The notes under the pieces are model-generated. The model ran no database searches and was not told where the DNA came from. It saw only the letters and a list, made by a program, of their open reading frames with translations. A stretch of 64,000 nucleotides of DNA, taken from positions 1 through 64,000 of the forward strand of contig DAIRDH010000001.1 of the NCBI GenBank assembly GCA_036796255.1. Direction: 5' to 3'. Below are positions 35,655 to 45,700 of this stretch, in pieces. A program made the translations under genes and the position numbers. This DNA comes from T3Sed10-241 sp036796255 (GTDB taxonomy: Bacteria; Bacteroidota; Bacteroidia; Flavobacteriales_D; Cryomorphaceae). The number at the start of each line of letters is the position of its first letter. The first letter of the stretch is position 1.

Positions 35655-38330
35655 ATGTTAAAACTCAGTGGACTTGAAGGTCTTGTTGTAACGCCACAAT
35701 CCAATTTCATCAATGTCGGTGAGCGCACCAATGTCACTGGCAGCCGCCGCTTTCTCCGACTCATTCAGGAAAACAATTTCGAGGCAGCCGTTGAGGTGGC
35801 ATTGGACCAGGTAAGGGGCGGTGCCCAGATTCTTGACGTCAACATGGATGAGGGCATGCTCGACGGCGAAAAAGCCGTGGTGCGCTTTCTCAACCTCATC
35901 GCTGCCGAGCCTGAAATAGCCCGCGTGCCCATCATGATCGACTCTTCAAAGTGGAGCATCATAGAGGCCGGATTGAAGTGTGTTCAGGGCAAGGCGGTTG
36001 TAAACAGCATTAGCCTCAAAGGCGGTGAAGAGGAATTTCTTTGGCAAGCAAAGAGGCTTAGGCGCTACGGAGCAGCTGTAATCATCATGGCCTTTGACGA
36101 AAAAGGCCAAGCCGATAGCCTGGAGCGCCGTATTGAAATATGCAGCCGGTCGTACAAGCTGCTTACCGAGGAGGTCGGATTTCCTGCTGACGACATCATC
36201 TTTGACCCCAATATATTTCCCGTGGCAACGGGCATGGAAGAGCACAACAACAATGCACTCGACTTTTTTGAAGCCACCCGATGGATCAAAGCCAACCTGC
36301 CCGGAGCCAGAATAAGCGGTGGGGTGAGCAACGTGTCTTTTTCCTTCCGGGGAAATGACTTGGTGCGCGAGGCCATGCACAGTGCTTTTCTTTACCACGG
36401 CATCAAGGCCGGCATGGATATGGGTATTGTGAATCCGGCCATGCTTACGGTGTATGACAGCATCGATGCTACTTTGCTGGAGCATGTGGAAGATGTATTG
36501 CTCAACCGCCGGGCTGACAGCACGGAGAGGCTCCTCGAATACGCGGAAAAAGTGCGCGGTACAGGCGAAAAATCTGAGGCCGTAGCCGCTGAGTGGCGCA
36601 GCCTGCCAGTCAACGAGCGCCTGAGCCATTCGCTGGTTAAAGGAATTGATAATTTTATTGAAGAAGATACCGAAGAGGCCCGCCAAGGCTTTCCGCGACC
36701 ACTGGAAGTGATCGAAGGACCGCTCATGGATGGCATGAATGTGGTGGGCGATCTTTTTGGCGCCGGCAAAATGTTTTTACCCCAGGTGGTGAAAAGCGCC
36801 CGCGTGATGAAGAAGGCAGTGGCCTACCTCCTGCCATACATTGAAGCCGATAAGCTAAAGTTCAATGACAAGTCGGCTGCGGGCAAGATACTGTTGGCCA
36901 CTGTAAAAGGTGATGTACACGATATAGGCAAGAACATCGTAGGCGTGGTATTGGCATGCAACAACTACGAGGTGATCGACCTTGGGGTGATGGTGCCGGC
37001 TGAAAAAATAATCCAACATGCCATCGATGCCAAGGTGGATGTCATTGGCCTGAGCGGCCTCATCACACCTAGTCTGGAGGAGATGGTGAACGTGGCCCGC
37101 GAAATGGAACGCGCTGGCCTCGACATACCGCTGCTCATTGGTGGAGCCACCACTTCGAGGGTGCACACTGCCGTGAAAATTGAACAGCACTACAAGCGCA
37201 GCCAGGCCGTGCATGTACTCGACGCTTCGAGGTCGGTCACGGTGGTGGAGCGCTTGCTCAGCAAAGACAAGAACGCCTACATAGGCGAGTTGCAAAAAGA
37301 ATACGATAAGATCAGAATCCACCACGCCAACAAAGAAGACCGCAAGACCTACCTAAAGTTGGAAGAAGCGCGCGCCAACAAATTTTCTATTGATTGGGCC
37401 AATGAACCGGAAGCGGTCAAGCCTAAATCGCTTGGTGTTTATGATTTTCACGATTACAGCCTTCGCGAAATAGCCGCTTACATTGACTGGACACCCTTCT
37501 TTCAAACCTGGGACCTTCACGGCCGCTTTCCGCGCATTCTTGAAGATGAAGTGGTGGGCCTTGAGGCCAAAAAACTTTACGCGGATGCCACCGAAATGCT
37601 CAAGGAGCTCATCACCAATAAATGGCTCCGGGCAAGGGCGGTTGTCGGCGTATGGCCAGCCAATACCGTTGATGACGACAGTATTGAAGTCTACGACCCT
37701 GTAGACCAGCATAAAGTCATTCACCGCTTCGAATGCATGCGGCAGCAAGTGAAGAAGGCGCCGGGTCAGCCCAATTTCAGCCTCTCAGATTTTATCGCTC
37801 CCAAAAGCAGTGGGCGTAAAGATTACATCGGAGGCTTTGCGGTGACGGCGGGCTTGGGTATTGAGCCCCATATTGAGAGGTTTACCGCTGCACACGACGA
37901 TTATTCCATCATCATGCTCAAAGCCCTGGCGGATCGTCTTGCTGAAGCCTTTGCCGAGCATATGCACGCCAAGGTCCGCAAAGACATTTGGGGCTATGCC
38001 TCCAATGAGAACCTCAGCAACGCCGATCTCATTGCCGAGAAATACCGTGGTATACGCCCTGCACCAGGCTATCCCGCTTGTCCTGACCACACAGAAAAGC
38101 CTGGACTGTTTGAACTTCTTCAAGCAGAAAATCACGCGCGAATTTCCCTCACGGAAACGTATGCCATGTATCCCGCAGCATCGGTGAGCGGCTTGTATTT
38201 TGCCTCTCCTCATAGCCGATATTTCGGTGTTGGTCGCATTGCGAAAGACCAGGTTGAAAGTATAGCGCAACGCAAAGGCATGCCGGTCGAGGAAATGGAG
38301 CGTTGGCTTGGTTCCAATCTTGGCTATTGA
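35655..38330 (+). CDS. metH: methionine synthase, folate-, cobalamin- and activation part
   Basis: An 891-residue protein from the ATG at 35655, 4 bp after the upstream gene; an ATG at 35610 would overlap it by 41 bp. Domains in order: pterin-binding ([14 protein letters not shown] near residue 20, then [14 protein letters not shown] PIMIDSSKW), cap domain, cobalamin-binding domain with axial ligand His in [11 protein letters not shown] and LSGLITPS, and the C-terminal reactivation domain with the SAM-binding [12 protein letters not shown]. It methylates homocysteine using methyltetrahydrofolate. I see no cobalamin or SAM riboswitch in the 59 bp before the first metH gene. Confidence 0.96.
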   Translation: MLKLSGLEGLVVTPQSNFINVGERTNVTGSRRFLRLIQENNFEAAVEVALDQVRGGAQILDVNMDEGMLDGEKAVVRFLNLIAAEPEIARVPIMIDSSKWSIIEAGLKCVQGKAVVNSISLKGGEEEFLWQAKRLRRYGAAVIIMAFDEKGQADSLERRIEICSRSYKLLTEEVGFPADDIIFDPNIFPVATGMEEHNNNALDFFEATRWIKANLPGARISGGVSNVSFSFRGNDLVREAMHSAFLYHGIKAGMDMGIVNPAMLTVYDSIDATLLEHVEDVLLNRRADSTERLLEYAEKVRGTGEKSEAVAAEWRSLPVNERLSHSLVKGIDNFIEEDTEEARQGFPRPLEVIEGPLMDGMNVVGDLFGAGKMFLPQVVKSARVMKKAVAYLLPYIEADKLKFNDKSAAGKILLATVKGDVHDIGKNIVGVVLACNNYEVIDLGVMVPAEKIIQHAIDAKVDVIGLSGLITPSLEEMVNVAREMERAGLDIPLLIGGATTSRVHTAVKIEQHYKRSQAVHVLDASRSVTVVERLLSKDKNAYIGELQKEYDKIRIHHANKEDRKTYLKLEEARANKFSIDWANEPEAVKPKSLGVYDFHDYSLREIAAYIDWTPFFQTWDLHGRFPRILEDEVVGLEAKKLYADATEMLKELITNKWLRARAVVGVWPANTVDDDSIEVYDPVDQHKVIHRFECMRQQVKKAPGQPNFSLSDFIAPKSSGRKDYIGGFAVTAGLGIEPHIERFTAAHDDYSIIMLKALADRLAEAFAEHMHAKVRKDIWGYASNENLSNADLIAEKYRGIRPAPGYPACPDHTEKPGLFELLQAENHARISLTETYAMYPAASVSGLYFASPHSRYFGVGRIAKDQVESIAQRKGMPVEEMERWLGSNLGY

Positions 38331-38485
38331 AATCGCTTTAGGAGCAATCAATTAGAATAGTTTTTGCGGTGTTCAGTTCATTCATTTTCGGAAATGCATG
38401 CTTCGGTATGGTTGTTGAAATCATCTGTTAAATGCACTGTGCGATTCAATTGCCTTTGGCTATTTTAGCGCGGCCTAATTAGACT

Positions 38486-39745
38486 ATGCGAATTCACTTC
38501 CTTTTATTTTACTTGTTTTCTTTTTCAACTGTTCTTCAGGCTCAGCTTAAGCCAGTTCAGCTCAGTAAGATCGCGTCTGACTGCGTGGGAGCCCTTATGG
38601 TCAATGATACCATTGTGGGCCCTGTCTATTCGCCGGCAGGCTATGGGAATAAGTTGGAAATTGCAGGTTACGAGCTCGGCGATCCTTTTTACATTCAGCG
38701 TGAGCACAACACGGTGTGGTATAAATTTCGTGCGCCGTACGACGCTGTTTTCAGCTTTGATCTGATCCCTGAAGTTAAAGAAGATGACTTCGATTTCTTG
38801 CTTTTCAAGTACGACGGCCCGAACTTCTGCCGCGACGTGGCCGAGGGCCGCACAGTGCCAGTGCGAACCAATATCTCAAGGAAAAATGTGTACGTGGATG
38901 GCCGCACAGGAATGTCGGAGTCAGCGGTAGATGATTACGTGCCTTCAGGCCCGGGTAGCTCCTACAGCCGTGCATTCAAAGTGAAAGGTGGAGAGATGCT
39001 TTATCTCCTGGTTGACAATCCCTTTAGGGAAAATGAGGGCCATAGCATCCACCTGCATTGGCGACGTATTGGCAATGCCCCCGATGCTGTTTTTAGCGAC
39101 AGTGAAGAAGAAAATAACAGGCAATATGTATCGCCGGTCCGAAAATTGAAGATCAATGTGCAGGACGCTGAAACGCAGGAAAGGGTAGCTGCAAATATCA
39201 ATATTGACGGCTTGCCCGATTCATTGCAATCTGCTTTTGTTGCAGTATCGGAGGTGCAGCTCGATGTGATCAGTTACCGTACCTACGAGATCAACCTTGT
39301 GCGCAAGGGATATCTACTCGCCTTTGAAACGTTTATCCCGAAGAATGACTCCCTTTACAGCCTTGTGATCCCAATCAAAAAGATGAAAAAAGGCGACAGG
39401 ATAAACCTTGCCAACATTAAGTTTGATAGCGACAAAACTGAAATACTTGATAAAAGTAAGACGGCATTGGATCAACTCGGCGCATTTATGGAAGTGAATC
39501 CCGACATCCACATTCAAATACAAGGTCACGTAAATGGAGAAGGCAAACGCAACAAACGCAAATTCCGAAAGCTCTCTGAGGCACGCGCGAAAGCCATTTA
39601 CGATAAGTTGGTGGAGCGCGGCGTATCTACATCACGTTTGAGTTATGAGGGTTTTGGAAATGCCAAAATGATATTTCCTGCTCCAGTCAACAACCTGCAG
39701 GCAGAGGCAAACAGACGTGTAGAGGCTGAGGTTACGAAACTTTAG
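38486..39745 (+). CDS. OmpA-family cell-envelope protein
   Basis: A 419-residue protein with signal peptide (cleavage near LQAQ, residue 20). An N-terminal beta-rich domain (about residues 25-200) contains HTVWYKFRAPYDAVFSFDL and FLLFKYDGPNFC, similar to a domain found in Bacteroidota secreted proteins. A short connecting beta domain follows. The C-terminal OmpA-like peptidoglycan-binding domain (about 310-419) shows IKFDSDKTEI, QIQGHVNGEG, LSEARAKAIYDKLVERG and NRRVEAEV. It probably anchors the outer membrane to peptidoglycan. It is a single gene with 155 bp upstream; I see only an imperfect promoter box. Confidence 0.88.
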   Translation: MRIHFLLFYLFSFSTVLQAQLKPVQLSKIASDCVGALMVNDTIVGPVYSPAGYGNKLEIAGYELGDPFYIQREHNTVWYKFRAPYDAVFSFDLIPEVKEDDFDFLLFKYDGPNFCRDVAEGRTVPVRTNISRKNVYVDGRTGMSESAVDDYVPSGPGSSYSRAFKVKGGEMLYLLVDNPFRENEGHSIHLHWRRIGNAPDAVFSDSEEENNRQYVSPVRKLKINVQDAETQERVAANINIDGLPDSLQSAFVAVSEVQLDVISYRTYEINLVRKGYLLAFETFIPKNDSLYSLVIPIKKMKKGDRINLANIKFDSDKTEILDKSKTALDQLGAFMEVNPDIHIQIQGHVNGEGKRNKRKFRKLSEARAKAIYDKLVERGVSTSRLSYEGFGNAKMIFPAPVNNLQAEANRRVEAEVTKL

Positions 39746-39774
39746 CACCTTTTAAACCGGCTTGCGGCCGCTTG

Positions 39775-39782
39775 TACTTTTG
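39775..39782 (+). promoter_or_regulatory. -7 promoter element of the tolC-adaptor-tsaB unit
   Basis: TACTTTTG matches TAnnTTTG, 55 bases before the ATG at 39838. Confidence 0.5.
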
Positions 39783-39837
39783 CGGAAAGCCTTTACCTTG
39801 AAGCCTGATATCTTTACCCTAACAAACGTTTTTTCCT

Positions 39838-41265
39838 ATGACGCGATTGTTCTCCGTATTTCTGTTGACAGTACTTCTTAACCATGCATCTGCACAAGAT
39901 TTATGGGACTTGCAGCGCTGCATCGACTATGCTTTTCAAAACAATATCTCGGTTCAACAATCCCGTTTGGGCATCCAGAACGCTGAGATCAACATGGACC
40001 AAAGCAAGTGGGACTTACTGCCATCTCTAAACGCTGGTGCCAACCATGGATACAACTGGGGGCAGCGAATTGACCCCTTTACCAACACTTTTGCAACTGA
40101 ACGTGTACGGAGCAATAACCTTTTCGTAGGTGGCGAGCTCGACCTGTTTAATGGGTTCAACCGCATGAAGATTATGCGCCAACGAGAGCAAGATTTAGCA
40201 GCAAGTGAATACGACTATCAATCCATGCAAAACGATATCGCCATGCAAATTGCCTTGGCTTATCTCCAGGTTCTGCTCAACAAGGAAAATGTCAAAATCA
40301 GTGAAAATCAAGTTGCATTGAGCAAGCAGCAGGCTGACAGGATGAAGAAAATGGTTGACGCTGGCTCTGAACCGATGGGCAGTTATTACGACCTACTTTC
40401 TCAAATGGCCCAGGAAGAATTAGCGCTGGTGAACAACCAGAATTCCGTGACGCTCTCGATGCTCAACCTTATGCAGCTCTTGCAGCTTTCGCGAAATGAG
40501 GCGCCTGAATTTGATATCATAACGCCCGATTTTGAAGATGTTGGAATGGAAATGATTTCGCAAAACTCAAATGATATTTACATCCGCGCAAAGGGTTCGC
40601 TACCACAGGTCCAGGCGGCTGAGCGCAGGCGGCTGTCGGCTGAATATGCACTCGATGCAAGCCGGGGCTTGCTTTACCCGACTATTTCCATTTCAGGAGC
40701 TGTAGGAACTGGTTATTCTGGAATAAACCAGGAACCGGTTGGCGATCCGATTATTGAGTTTGTACCCATAGGTACAGTGGCGGGCAGCGGTGAGCCTGTA
40801 TTATCGCTGGGGCAACCGAATTTCCCCGATTTCCAAACCAAAAGCTTTGGAGATCAGCTTAATGACAACCTCAACCGAAATGTTTTCTTGAATATCAACA
40901 TTCCGATTTTTAATGGAATGGCGGCACGGTCCAATATGAACAGGGCCAAGGTCAGCCAGATAGAAGCCGACCTGAACTATTCTCAAGTCACCAACCAATT
41001 GCGATTTGATGTGGAGCAGGCTTATGCGGATGCCAAGGCCTCACTCAACAGCTACATGGCAGCACGAAAAGCAGTAGAAGCTTTTGAGGAATCGTTTAAG
41101 TATGCTGAAGTACGATACCAGCAAAGTGTGATCAACGTGGTAGACTACAACAATATCAAGACCCAGTATACCAACGCCCAAACCAATTTGGTCAACGCCA
41201 AGTACGATTTTGTATTTCGAACCAAAATACTTGACTTCTATCTGGGTAACCCGATAGCGTTTTAA
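39838..41265 (+). CDS. TolC-family outer-membrane efflux protein
   Basis: A 475-residue outer-membrane factor. The signal peptide ends at ASAQ (residue 19). It contains two repeats of coiled-coil helical hairpins with heptad-like sequence (IDYAFQNNISVQQSRLGIQNAEIN in the first half; LRFDVEQAYADAKASLNSYMAARK in the second), and membrane strand segments between. TolC-like proteins form trimeric exit ducts for efflux or type I secretion. The next gene encodes the matching periplasmic adaptor, but no inner-membrane pump gene is adjacent. Confidence 0.9.
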   Translation: MTRLFSVFLLTVLLNHASAQDLWDLQRCIDYAFQNNISVQQSRLGIQNAEINMDQSKWDLLPSLNAGANHGYNWGQRIDPFTNTFATERVRSNNLFVGGELDLFNGFNRMKIMRQREQDLAASEYDYQSMQNDIAMQIALAYLQVLLNKENVKISENQVALSKQQADRMKKMVDAGSEPMGSYYDLLSQMAQEELALVNNQNSVTLSMLNLMQLLQLSRNEAPEFDIITPDFEDVGMEMISQNSNDIYIRAKGSLPQVQAAERRRLSAEYALDASRGLLYPTISISGAVGTGYSGINQEPVGDPIIEFVPIGTVAGSGEPVLSLGQPNFPDFQTKSFGDQLNDNLNRNVFLNINIPIFNGMAARSNMNRAKVSQIEADLNYSQVTNQLRFDVEQAYADAKASLNSYMAARKAVEAFEESFKYAEVRYQQSVINVVDYNNIKTQYTNAQTNLVNAKYDFVFRTKILDFYLGNPIAF

Positions 41266-41287
41266 TTGACGCAAATCTTAATTTGCC

Positions 41288-42622
41288 ATGAGCACCAAAC
41301 AAAAACGATTTCTATGGATAGCCATTGTGCTCATCGCCATTCTCGTGGTGGTAGCCGTGGTTAAAAAGCGTGGAAGCAGCGATGTGAAAGTAACCACGGC
41401 CAAAGTAGAGCGCCGCACCATTGTAGAAACTGTGGTGGCCAATGGTAAAATTCAGCCTGAAACTGAAGTCATCATTTCATCAGAAGTTTCGGGGAAAATT
41501 CTGGAGCTTCCCTTCAAGGAAGGCGCCAAGGTGGAGGAAGGAAATCTGCTGGTCAAAATCAATCCAGACCTTGCCCAGGCAGCCCTCGACAGGGCAGAGG
41601 CTTCTGTCAATAATGCAAAGGCCAATGAAGCCAACGCTGAAGCAAGGCTGATTCAGGCGAAGGCCCAATTGCGCAACAGCGAGGTGATCTTCGAGCGCAG
41701 TAAAACTTTGCGCGACAATGGTGCCATCTCAGAGGCTGAGTACGACAATGCCCTCGCATCTTTTGAATCGGCCGAAGCTGAGGTGCTTGCTGCTAAAGAG
41801 AGTGTGAAAGCAGCATCGTATGCAGTGCAATCTGCACGCGCTACAGCCAAGGAATCGCGTGATTCCTATTCGCGTACCACCATCTATTCGCCAATGAGCG
41901 GTACCATTTCACGCCTCTCCGCTGAGGAAGGCGAGCAAGTAGTGGGTGCCATGCAAATGACAGGAACGGAAATCATGCGCGTGGCCAACCTCGATGTGAT
42001 GGAAGTGCTCGTAGAGGTGAATGAGAGCGACATCGTAAGGGTGAACTTTGGTGATACCGCATTGATTGAGGTCGATGCCTATGTGAACCGAAAGTTCAAA
42101 GGTGTGGTAACCGAAATTGCAAATAGTGCCAAATCAACGGGTCTGGCCGCCGATCAGGTCACCAACTTTGAAGTGAAAGTGCGCGTGCTTAAATCGTCGT
42201 ATGAAGACCTGCTGGCTGAAGCCCGGGGTGGCTTGGCCCCTTTCAGACCAGGAATGAATGCCACTGTTGACATTGAAACCGCCACCCGCCGCGATGTTTT
42301 TGCCATTCCCATTGAGGCTGTGACTGCACGCAGTGATACCAGCTCCACCAAAAAGCGCTCCGGTGTAGAAGCGGTGCTTGGCGAAACACTTGATTCGGAA
42401 AACAAAGAACGGCTTACCGTGGTATTTCTTGAAAACAACGGAACCGCCGCCTTGCGGGTGGTAAAAACAGGTATTCAAGACGACCGCTACATTGAGATTA
42501 TCGAAGGCCTGGCTGAGGGTGACAAGGTCATTTCAGGACCTTATGACGTGGTATCGCAGAAACTCGCTTCGGGCGATAAGGTTGAGGCGGTAGCCAAGGA
42601 CGATCTCTATGGCGATAAATAG
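41288..42622 (+). CDS. efflux periplasmic adaptor (MacA/HlyD family)
   Basis: A 444-residue membrane fusion protein. The N-terminal membrane anchor is at about residues 8-25, followed by a split lipoyl domain (VVANGKIQPETEVIISSEVSGKI and IYSPMSGTISRLSAEEGEQV) around a long alpha-hairpin rich in Ala/Glu (about 95-190), then beta-barrel and membrane-proximal domains (RPGMNATVDIET, VISGPYDVV). The architecture resembles MacA, whose partner is an ABC permease (MacB). No permease gene is present: tsaB follows 11 bp downstream. The adaptor may serve a pump encoded elsewhere. Confidence 0.9.
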   Translation: MSTKQKRFLWIAIVLIAILVVVAVVKKRGSSDVKVTTAKVERRTIVETVVANGKIQPETEVIISSEVSGKILELPFKEGAKVEEGNLLVKINPDLAQAALDRAEASVNNAKANEANAEARLIQAKAQLRNSEVIFERSKTLRDNGAISEAEYDNALASFESAEAEVLAAKESVKAASYAVQSARATAKESRDSYSRTTIYSPMSGTISRLSAEEGEQVVGAMQMTGTEIMRVANLDVMEVLVEVNESDIVRVNFGDTALIEVDAYVNRKFKGVVTEIANSAKSTGLAADQVTNFEVKVRVLKSSYEDLLAEARGGLAPFRPGMNATVDIETATRRDVFAIPIEAVTARSDTSSTKKRSGVEAVLGETLDSENKERLTVVFLENNGTAALRVVKTGIQDDRYIEIIEGLAEGDKVISGPYDVVSQKLASGDKVEAVAKDDLYGDK

Positions 42623-42633
42623 CATGCAAAGAA

Positions 42634-43332
42634 TTGGCACATATCCTCTGTATTGAAACCAGTACCAAAACCTGTTCAGTAGGGTTATCCTCACACGGCG
42701 TGATAGGTGCAATGCGCGAAGACCGCAGTGAAGGATACAGCCACGCCGAGCAGCTCAATGTTTTTATAGATGAAGTGATGCGTGAGGCTGGTTTGGGTTT
42801 CGGGCAGTTAGATGGCATTGCCATTAGCGGGGGGCCGGGCTCATACACAGGACTTCGCATCGGCACCTCGGCTGCCAAGGGCATTGCTTTCGCAAAAGGC
42901 ATTCCACTTATTGCCATTGACCCTTTGAAGGCCATGGCCGCCCAGGTAGTTGAAAACAATAAGCGTATAGACAATTGTTTGCTTATATCCATGATCGACG
43001 CAAGGCGCATGGAAGTATTCTGTGCGGGTTTTACACCTGACCTCAGCAATCAATTTGCCACCCGCGCTGAAATTCTTGAAGCGCTTAGCTTTCCCGAGGC
43101 AGTTGACTTTCCTGAGGTTTTATACTTTGGAGATGGCGCTTCGAAGGCCATTTCTTTACTCTCGGCAAAGGCCAATTTTCACTATGTTGAGCAGGTCTAC
43201 GCTTCAGCGCTCGGAATGGCTGCTCTTGCTGAAGCATCCTTTGCAGCCGGCGATTTTGTCGATGTGGCCTACTTTGAGCCCTTTTATCTAAAGGATTTTG
43301 TTGCGGGAAAGCCGAAGAAAGGAGGGGTTTGA
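42634..43332 (+). CDS. tsaB: tRNA t6A37 biosynthesis protein TsaB
   Basis: A 232-residue ASKHA-fold protein that pairs with TsaD to make N6-threonylcarbamoyladenosine at position 37 of ANN-decoding tRNAs. Evidence: ILCIETSTKTCSVGL at the start, SGGPGSYTGLRIGTSAAKGIA at about residues 64-85 and LIAIDPLKAMA. The start is TTG 42634; an ATG at 42624 is out of frame. It is the last gene of the tolC-adaptor unit, a linkage I recall from other Bacteroidota. Confidence 0.93.
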   Translation: MAHILCIETSTKTCSVGLSSHGVIGAMREDRSEGYSHAEQLNVFIDEVMREAGLGFGQLDGIAISGGPGSYTGLRIGTSAAKGIAFAKGIPLIAIDPLKAMAAQVVENNKRIDNCLLISMIDARRMEVFCAGFTPDLSNQFATRAEILEALSFPEAVDFPEVLYFGDGASKAISLLSAKANFHYVEQVYASALGMAALAEASFAAGDFVDVAYFEPFYLKDFVAGKPKKGGV

Positions 43333-43381
43333 CCCTTAATTCTTTCATGAATCAACCATTTCTCACCCAAGGTTACAAGCC

Positions 43382-43420
43382 AAAAAAAGGCCCGAATGCA
43401 GCGCATTCGGGCCTAAAATT
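43382..43420 (-). terminator. bidirectional terminator between tsaB and S46 peptidase
   Basis: A perfect 12-bp stem (43388-43399 with 43403-43414; AGGCCCGAATGC and its complement) with a 3-base loop. The minus strand continues with seven T (A-run 43382-43388), giving a strong terminator for the S46 gene. On the plus strand the tail is TAAAATTTT, which could also stop tsaB transcription. Confidence 0.88.
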
Positions 43421-43436
43421 TTGAATTCGATTCTAT

Positions 43437-45650
43437 TTAATTCGCATTTGAAGGGGCATTCTCCGTTCTTTTCTCAGCGCGTTGATTGCTGTGTCGCTCA
43501 GTCACCAAAGTCATTTCATCAATGAGGTGGCCGGCACCGGCGTACTTGTCAATCACCCAAAGCACATAGCGGATATCAACCGAAATGGTGCGCTGCACTG
43601 AGGGCTCAAAATTGATGTCGCCGCTCATGGCCTCCCAGTTGCCATCAAAGGCAAGACCTATCAGTTCTCCATACCCGTTAATCACTGGGCTGCCTGAATT
43701 ACCGCCGGTGATGTCATTGGTACTGATAAAGTTGATCCGCAAGTCACCATCGCTGTGCGCATATTGTCCGTAATCGCGCTTTTTCGCCAGTTCACCAATG
43801 CCGGCAGGAACGATGAATTCATCATCATTGGGATTTTCTTTTGCCATTTTGCCATCAAGGGTGGTGTAGTGCTTGTACTTCACACCATCTTTCGGCTCAT
43901 AGGCGCGCACATTTCCAAAGGAGGCGCGCAGGGTAGAGTTGGCATCGGGATAAAAATCTTTCTCAGGCATCATTTCACGCAAGCCTGCTTGAAAGAGCCT
44001 GTTGCCTTGTGCAAGCTTTGCATTGGCTTCGGCATTGAGTGCTGCCTGGCCCCGGTATATCTCAAACAAGTCTTCTGCCACCTCCTTCATCGGGTCTTTG
44101 TCCAATTTTTTTGCATTGGGCTTTTCTATGAAAGCGGTGAGCCTTTCCTTGTCGGTAAAGATACTTTTGGCGTAGGCCTTATTGGCAAATGACTGCCACT
44201 TGCCGTCCATTTTTCCATCGAGCTCGGCCATGTAAGCGGGTTGCTGCTCACGCGCTACATTCTTGCTATACAGTTCTTGCGTTACCGCAAAAAGTTGTTT
44301 GTCAACGTTCATGTCGTGTTCTTCAAAAAACTCGGCAGCTGCAATTTTCAGGGCATCTTTCATTTCTTCCTTCTCAGTGCCCTCTTCCATCGCCATGTAA
44401 GCTGGCAATTGCTGCGAGAAGCGGTAAGTATGCAATACGGCATCGGCACCTACAAGTCCACCTTCCAGCACATAAGTGCCGCCTATTACGGTATTGTCCT
44501 TGGCTGCGATACCCTCGCGAATCATGGTGAGTGCATTGCCATAACGCGCGTTGCGCGTGGCATCGGCATCGGCCCATTTTTGAAATTTATCCTCGAGCTC
44601 TTCTTTTTCCGATTTGACATCGAGGCGCTTGAGCTGCTCTGTTTGCCCTATAAAATATTTCCAGTAATTGGCGATTTGGGCAAATTTGCTGGCATATTTC
44701 AACCGTGTAGCGTCGTCGGCTTTCATCTCCTTGCGGAGTACTTCGAGCTTGGCATCGCGTATCTCTACAATCGTCGGATTTTTCTTATCCACGGCTTGGG
44801 TTACTCCCCAAGAGCTGAGGTAGCGATCAGTGCTGCCTGGAAATCCAAATGTCATGGTGAAGTCGCCTTCTTCGATATCAGCAATACTCACAGGCAGGTG
44901 GTGCTTTGGCTTGAGCGGAATATTGTCGGCGCTGTAAGCGGCTGGCTTCCCGTCAGGGCCTGAATACACGCGAAAGAGCGAAAAGTCGCCCGTGTGGCGT
45001 GGCCACATCCAGTTGTCAGTATCGCCGCCAAACTTGCCAACCGATGATGGCGGGGCACCTACGAGCCTCACATCTGTAAAGCGCTCATAAACGAAAAGGT
45101 AAAATTCATTGCCAGCATAAAAGCTTTTTACATCGGCTTTGTAATGCGTGCCTTCCTCAGCCTGTTCTGCTATAGCTCTGGCCATTTCAGCAATTTTTTG
45201 ACCACGGGCCTGCTCGCCTTCAATTCCTTCGAGTGCCTCATTCATCTGCTTGGTCACATCTTCCATGCGTACGAGGAAGCTCACGAAAAGGCCTTCATTG
45301 GGCAATTCCTCGCCCATGCTCATTGCCCAGAAACCGTCCGTTAGGTAGTCGGCATCTACAGTGCTGTTTTCGCGAATGGCGTCGTAGCCGCAGTGGTGGT
45401 TGGTAAGCATGAGGCCATTGGCTGAGATAATCTCACCAGTACAGAAACCTCCCATTGACACAATGGCATCTTTTAGGCTGGACTTGTTAACGCTATAAAT
45501 CTCTTCAGGGGTAAGTTGTAATCCCATTTCCTGAAGGTTGCGCTGGTTAAGACGCTCTATCAACATGGGGAGCCACATGCCTTCGTCGGCGCGCAGTTGG
45601 CTTACTGAGCTCAAAAAGAGCAGGGCTGCAAGAATTATTGTTCTTTTCAT
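43437..45650 (-). CDS. S46-family dipeptidyl peptidase, DPP7-like
   Basis: A 737-residue exported serine peptidase that releases dipeptides from the N-terminus of oligopeptides. The ATG at 45650 starts a good signal peptide (MKRTIILAALLFLSS); the longer in-frame start at 45704 is rejected. Catalytic motifs are His in TNHHCGYD, Asp in GGDTDNWMWPRHTGDF, and Ser in TGGNSGSPV. The residue 18 positions after the catalytic Ser is Gly (FDGNWE); in DPP11 it is Arg and selects Asp/Glu at P1, while Gly is found in DPP7, which prefers hydrophobic P1 residues. The gene has its own promoter box and terminator, and it follows a YD-repeat, a LEA-like and a dipeptidase gene on the same strand. Confidence 0.93.
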   Translation of the reverse strand: MKRTIILAALLFLSSVSQLRADEGMWLPMLIERLNQRNLQEMGLQLTPEEIYSVNKSSLKDAIVSMGGFCTGEIISANGLMLTNHHCGYDAIRENSTVDADYLTDGFWAMSMGEELPNEGLFVSFLVRMEDVTKQMNEALEGIEGEQARGQKIAEMARAIAEQAEEGTHYKADVKSFYAGNEFYLFVYERFTDVRLVGAPPSSVGKFGGDTDNWMWPRHTGDFSLFRVYSGPDGKPAAYSADNIPLKPKHHLPVSIADIEEGDFTMTFGFPGSTDRYLSSWGVTQAVDKKNPTIVEIRDAKLEVLRKEMKADDATRLKYASKFAQIANYWKYFIGQTEQLKRLDVKSEKEELEDKFQKWADADATRNARYGNALTMIREGIAAKDNTVIGGTYVLEGGLVGADAVLHTYRFSQQLPAYMAMEEGTEKEEMKDALKIAAAEFFEEHDMNVDKQLFAVTQELYSKNVAREQQPAYMAELDGKMDGKWQSFANKAYAKSIFTDKERLTAFIEKPNAKKLDKDPMKEVAEDLFEIYRGQAALNAEANAKLAQGNRLFQAGLREMMPEKDFYPDANSTLRASFGNVRAYEPKDGVKYKHYTTLDGKMAKENPNDDEFIVPAGIGELAKKRDYGQYAHSDGDLRINFISTNDITGGNSGSPVINGYGELIGLAFDGNWEAMSGDINFEPSVQRTISVDIRYVLWVIDKYAGAGHLIDEMTLVTERHSNQRAEKRTENAPSNAN

Positions 45651-45677
45651 TGTGTAAGGTGAGAATTTGATTTCGGG

Positions 45678-45685
45678 CAAAAATA
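45678..45685 (-). promoter_or_regulatory. -7 promoter element of the S46 peptidase gene
   Basis: TATTTTTG on the minus strand matches TAnnTTTG and lies 27 bases before the ATG at 45650, in the spacer after the YD-repeat gene. Confidence 0.45.
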
Positions 45686-45700
45686 CAACTTCAAAGGCAA

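Noticed and set aside
34937..35764. 275-codon open frame on the minus strand across the metH junction
   Set aside because: It lies opposite the two clearly recognisable metH parts and shows no domain.
44241..44963. 240-codon open frame on the plus strand with hydrophobic stretches, opposite the S46 peptidase
   Set aside because: The hydrophobic appearance comes from reading the complement of charged codons; the S46 catalytic motifs are on the other strand.
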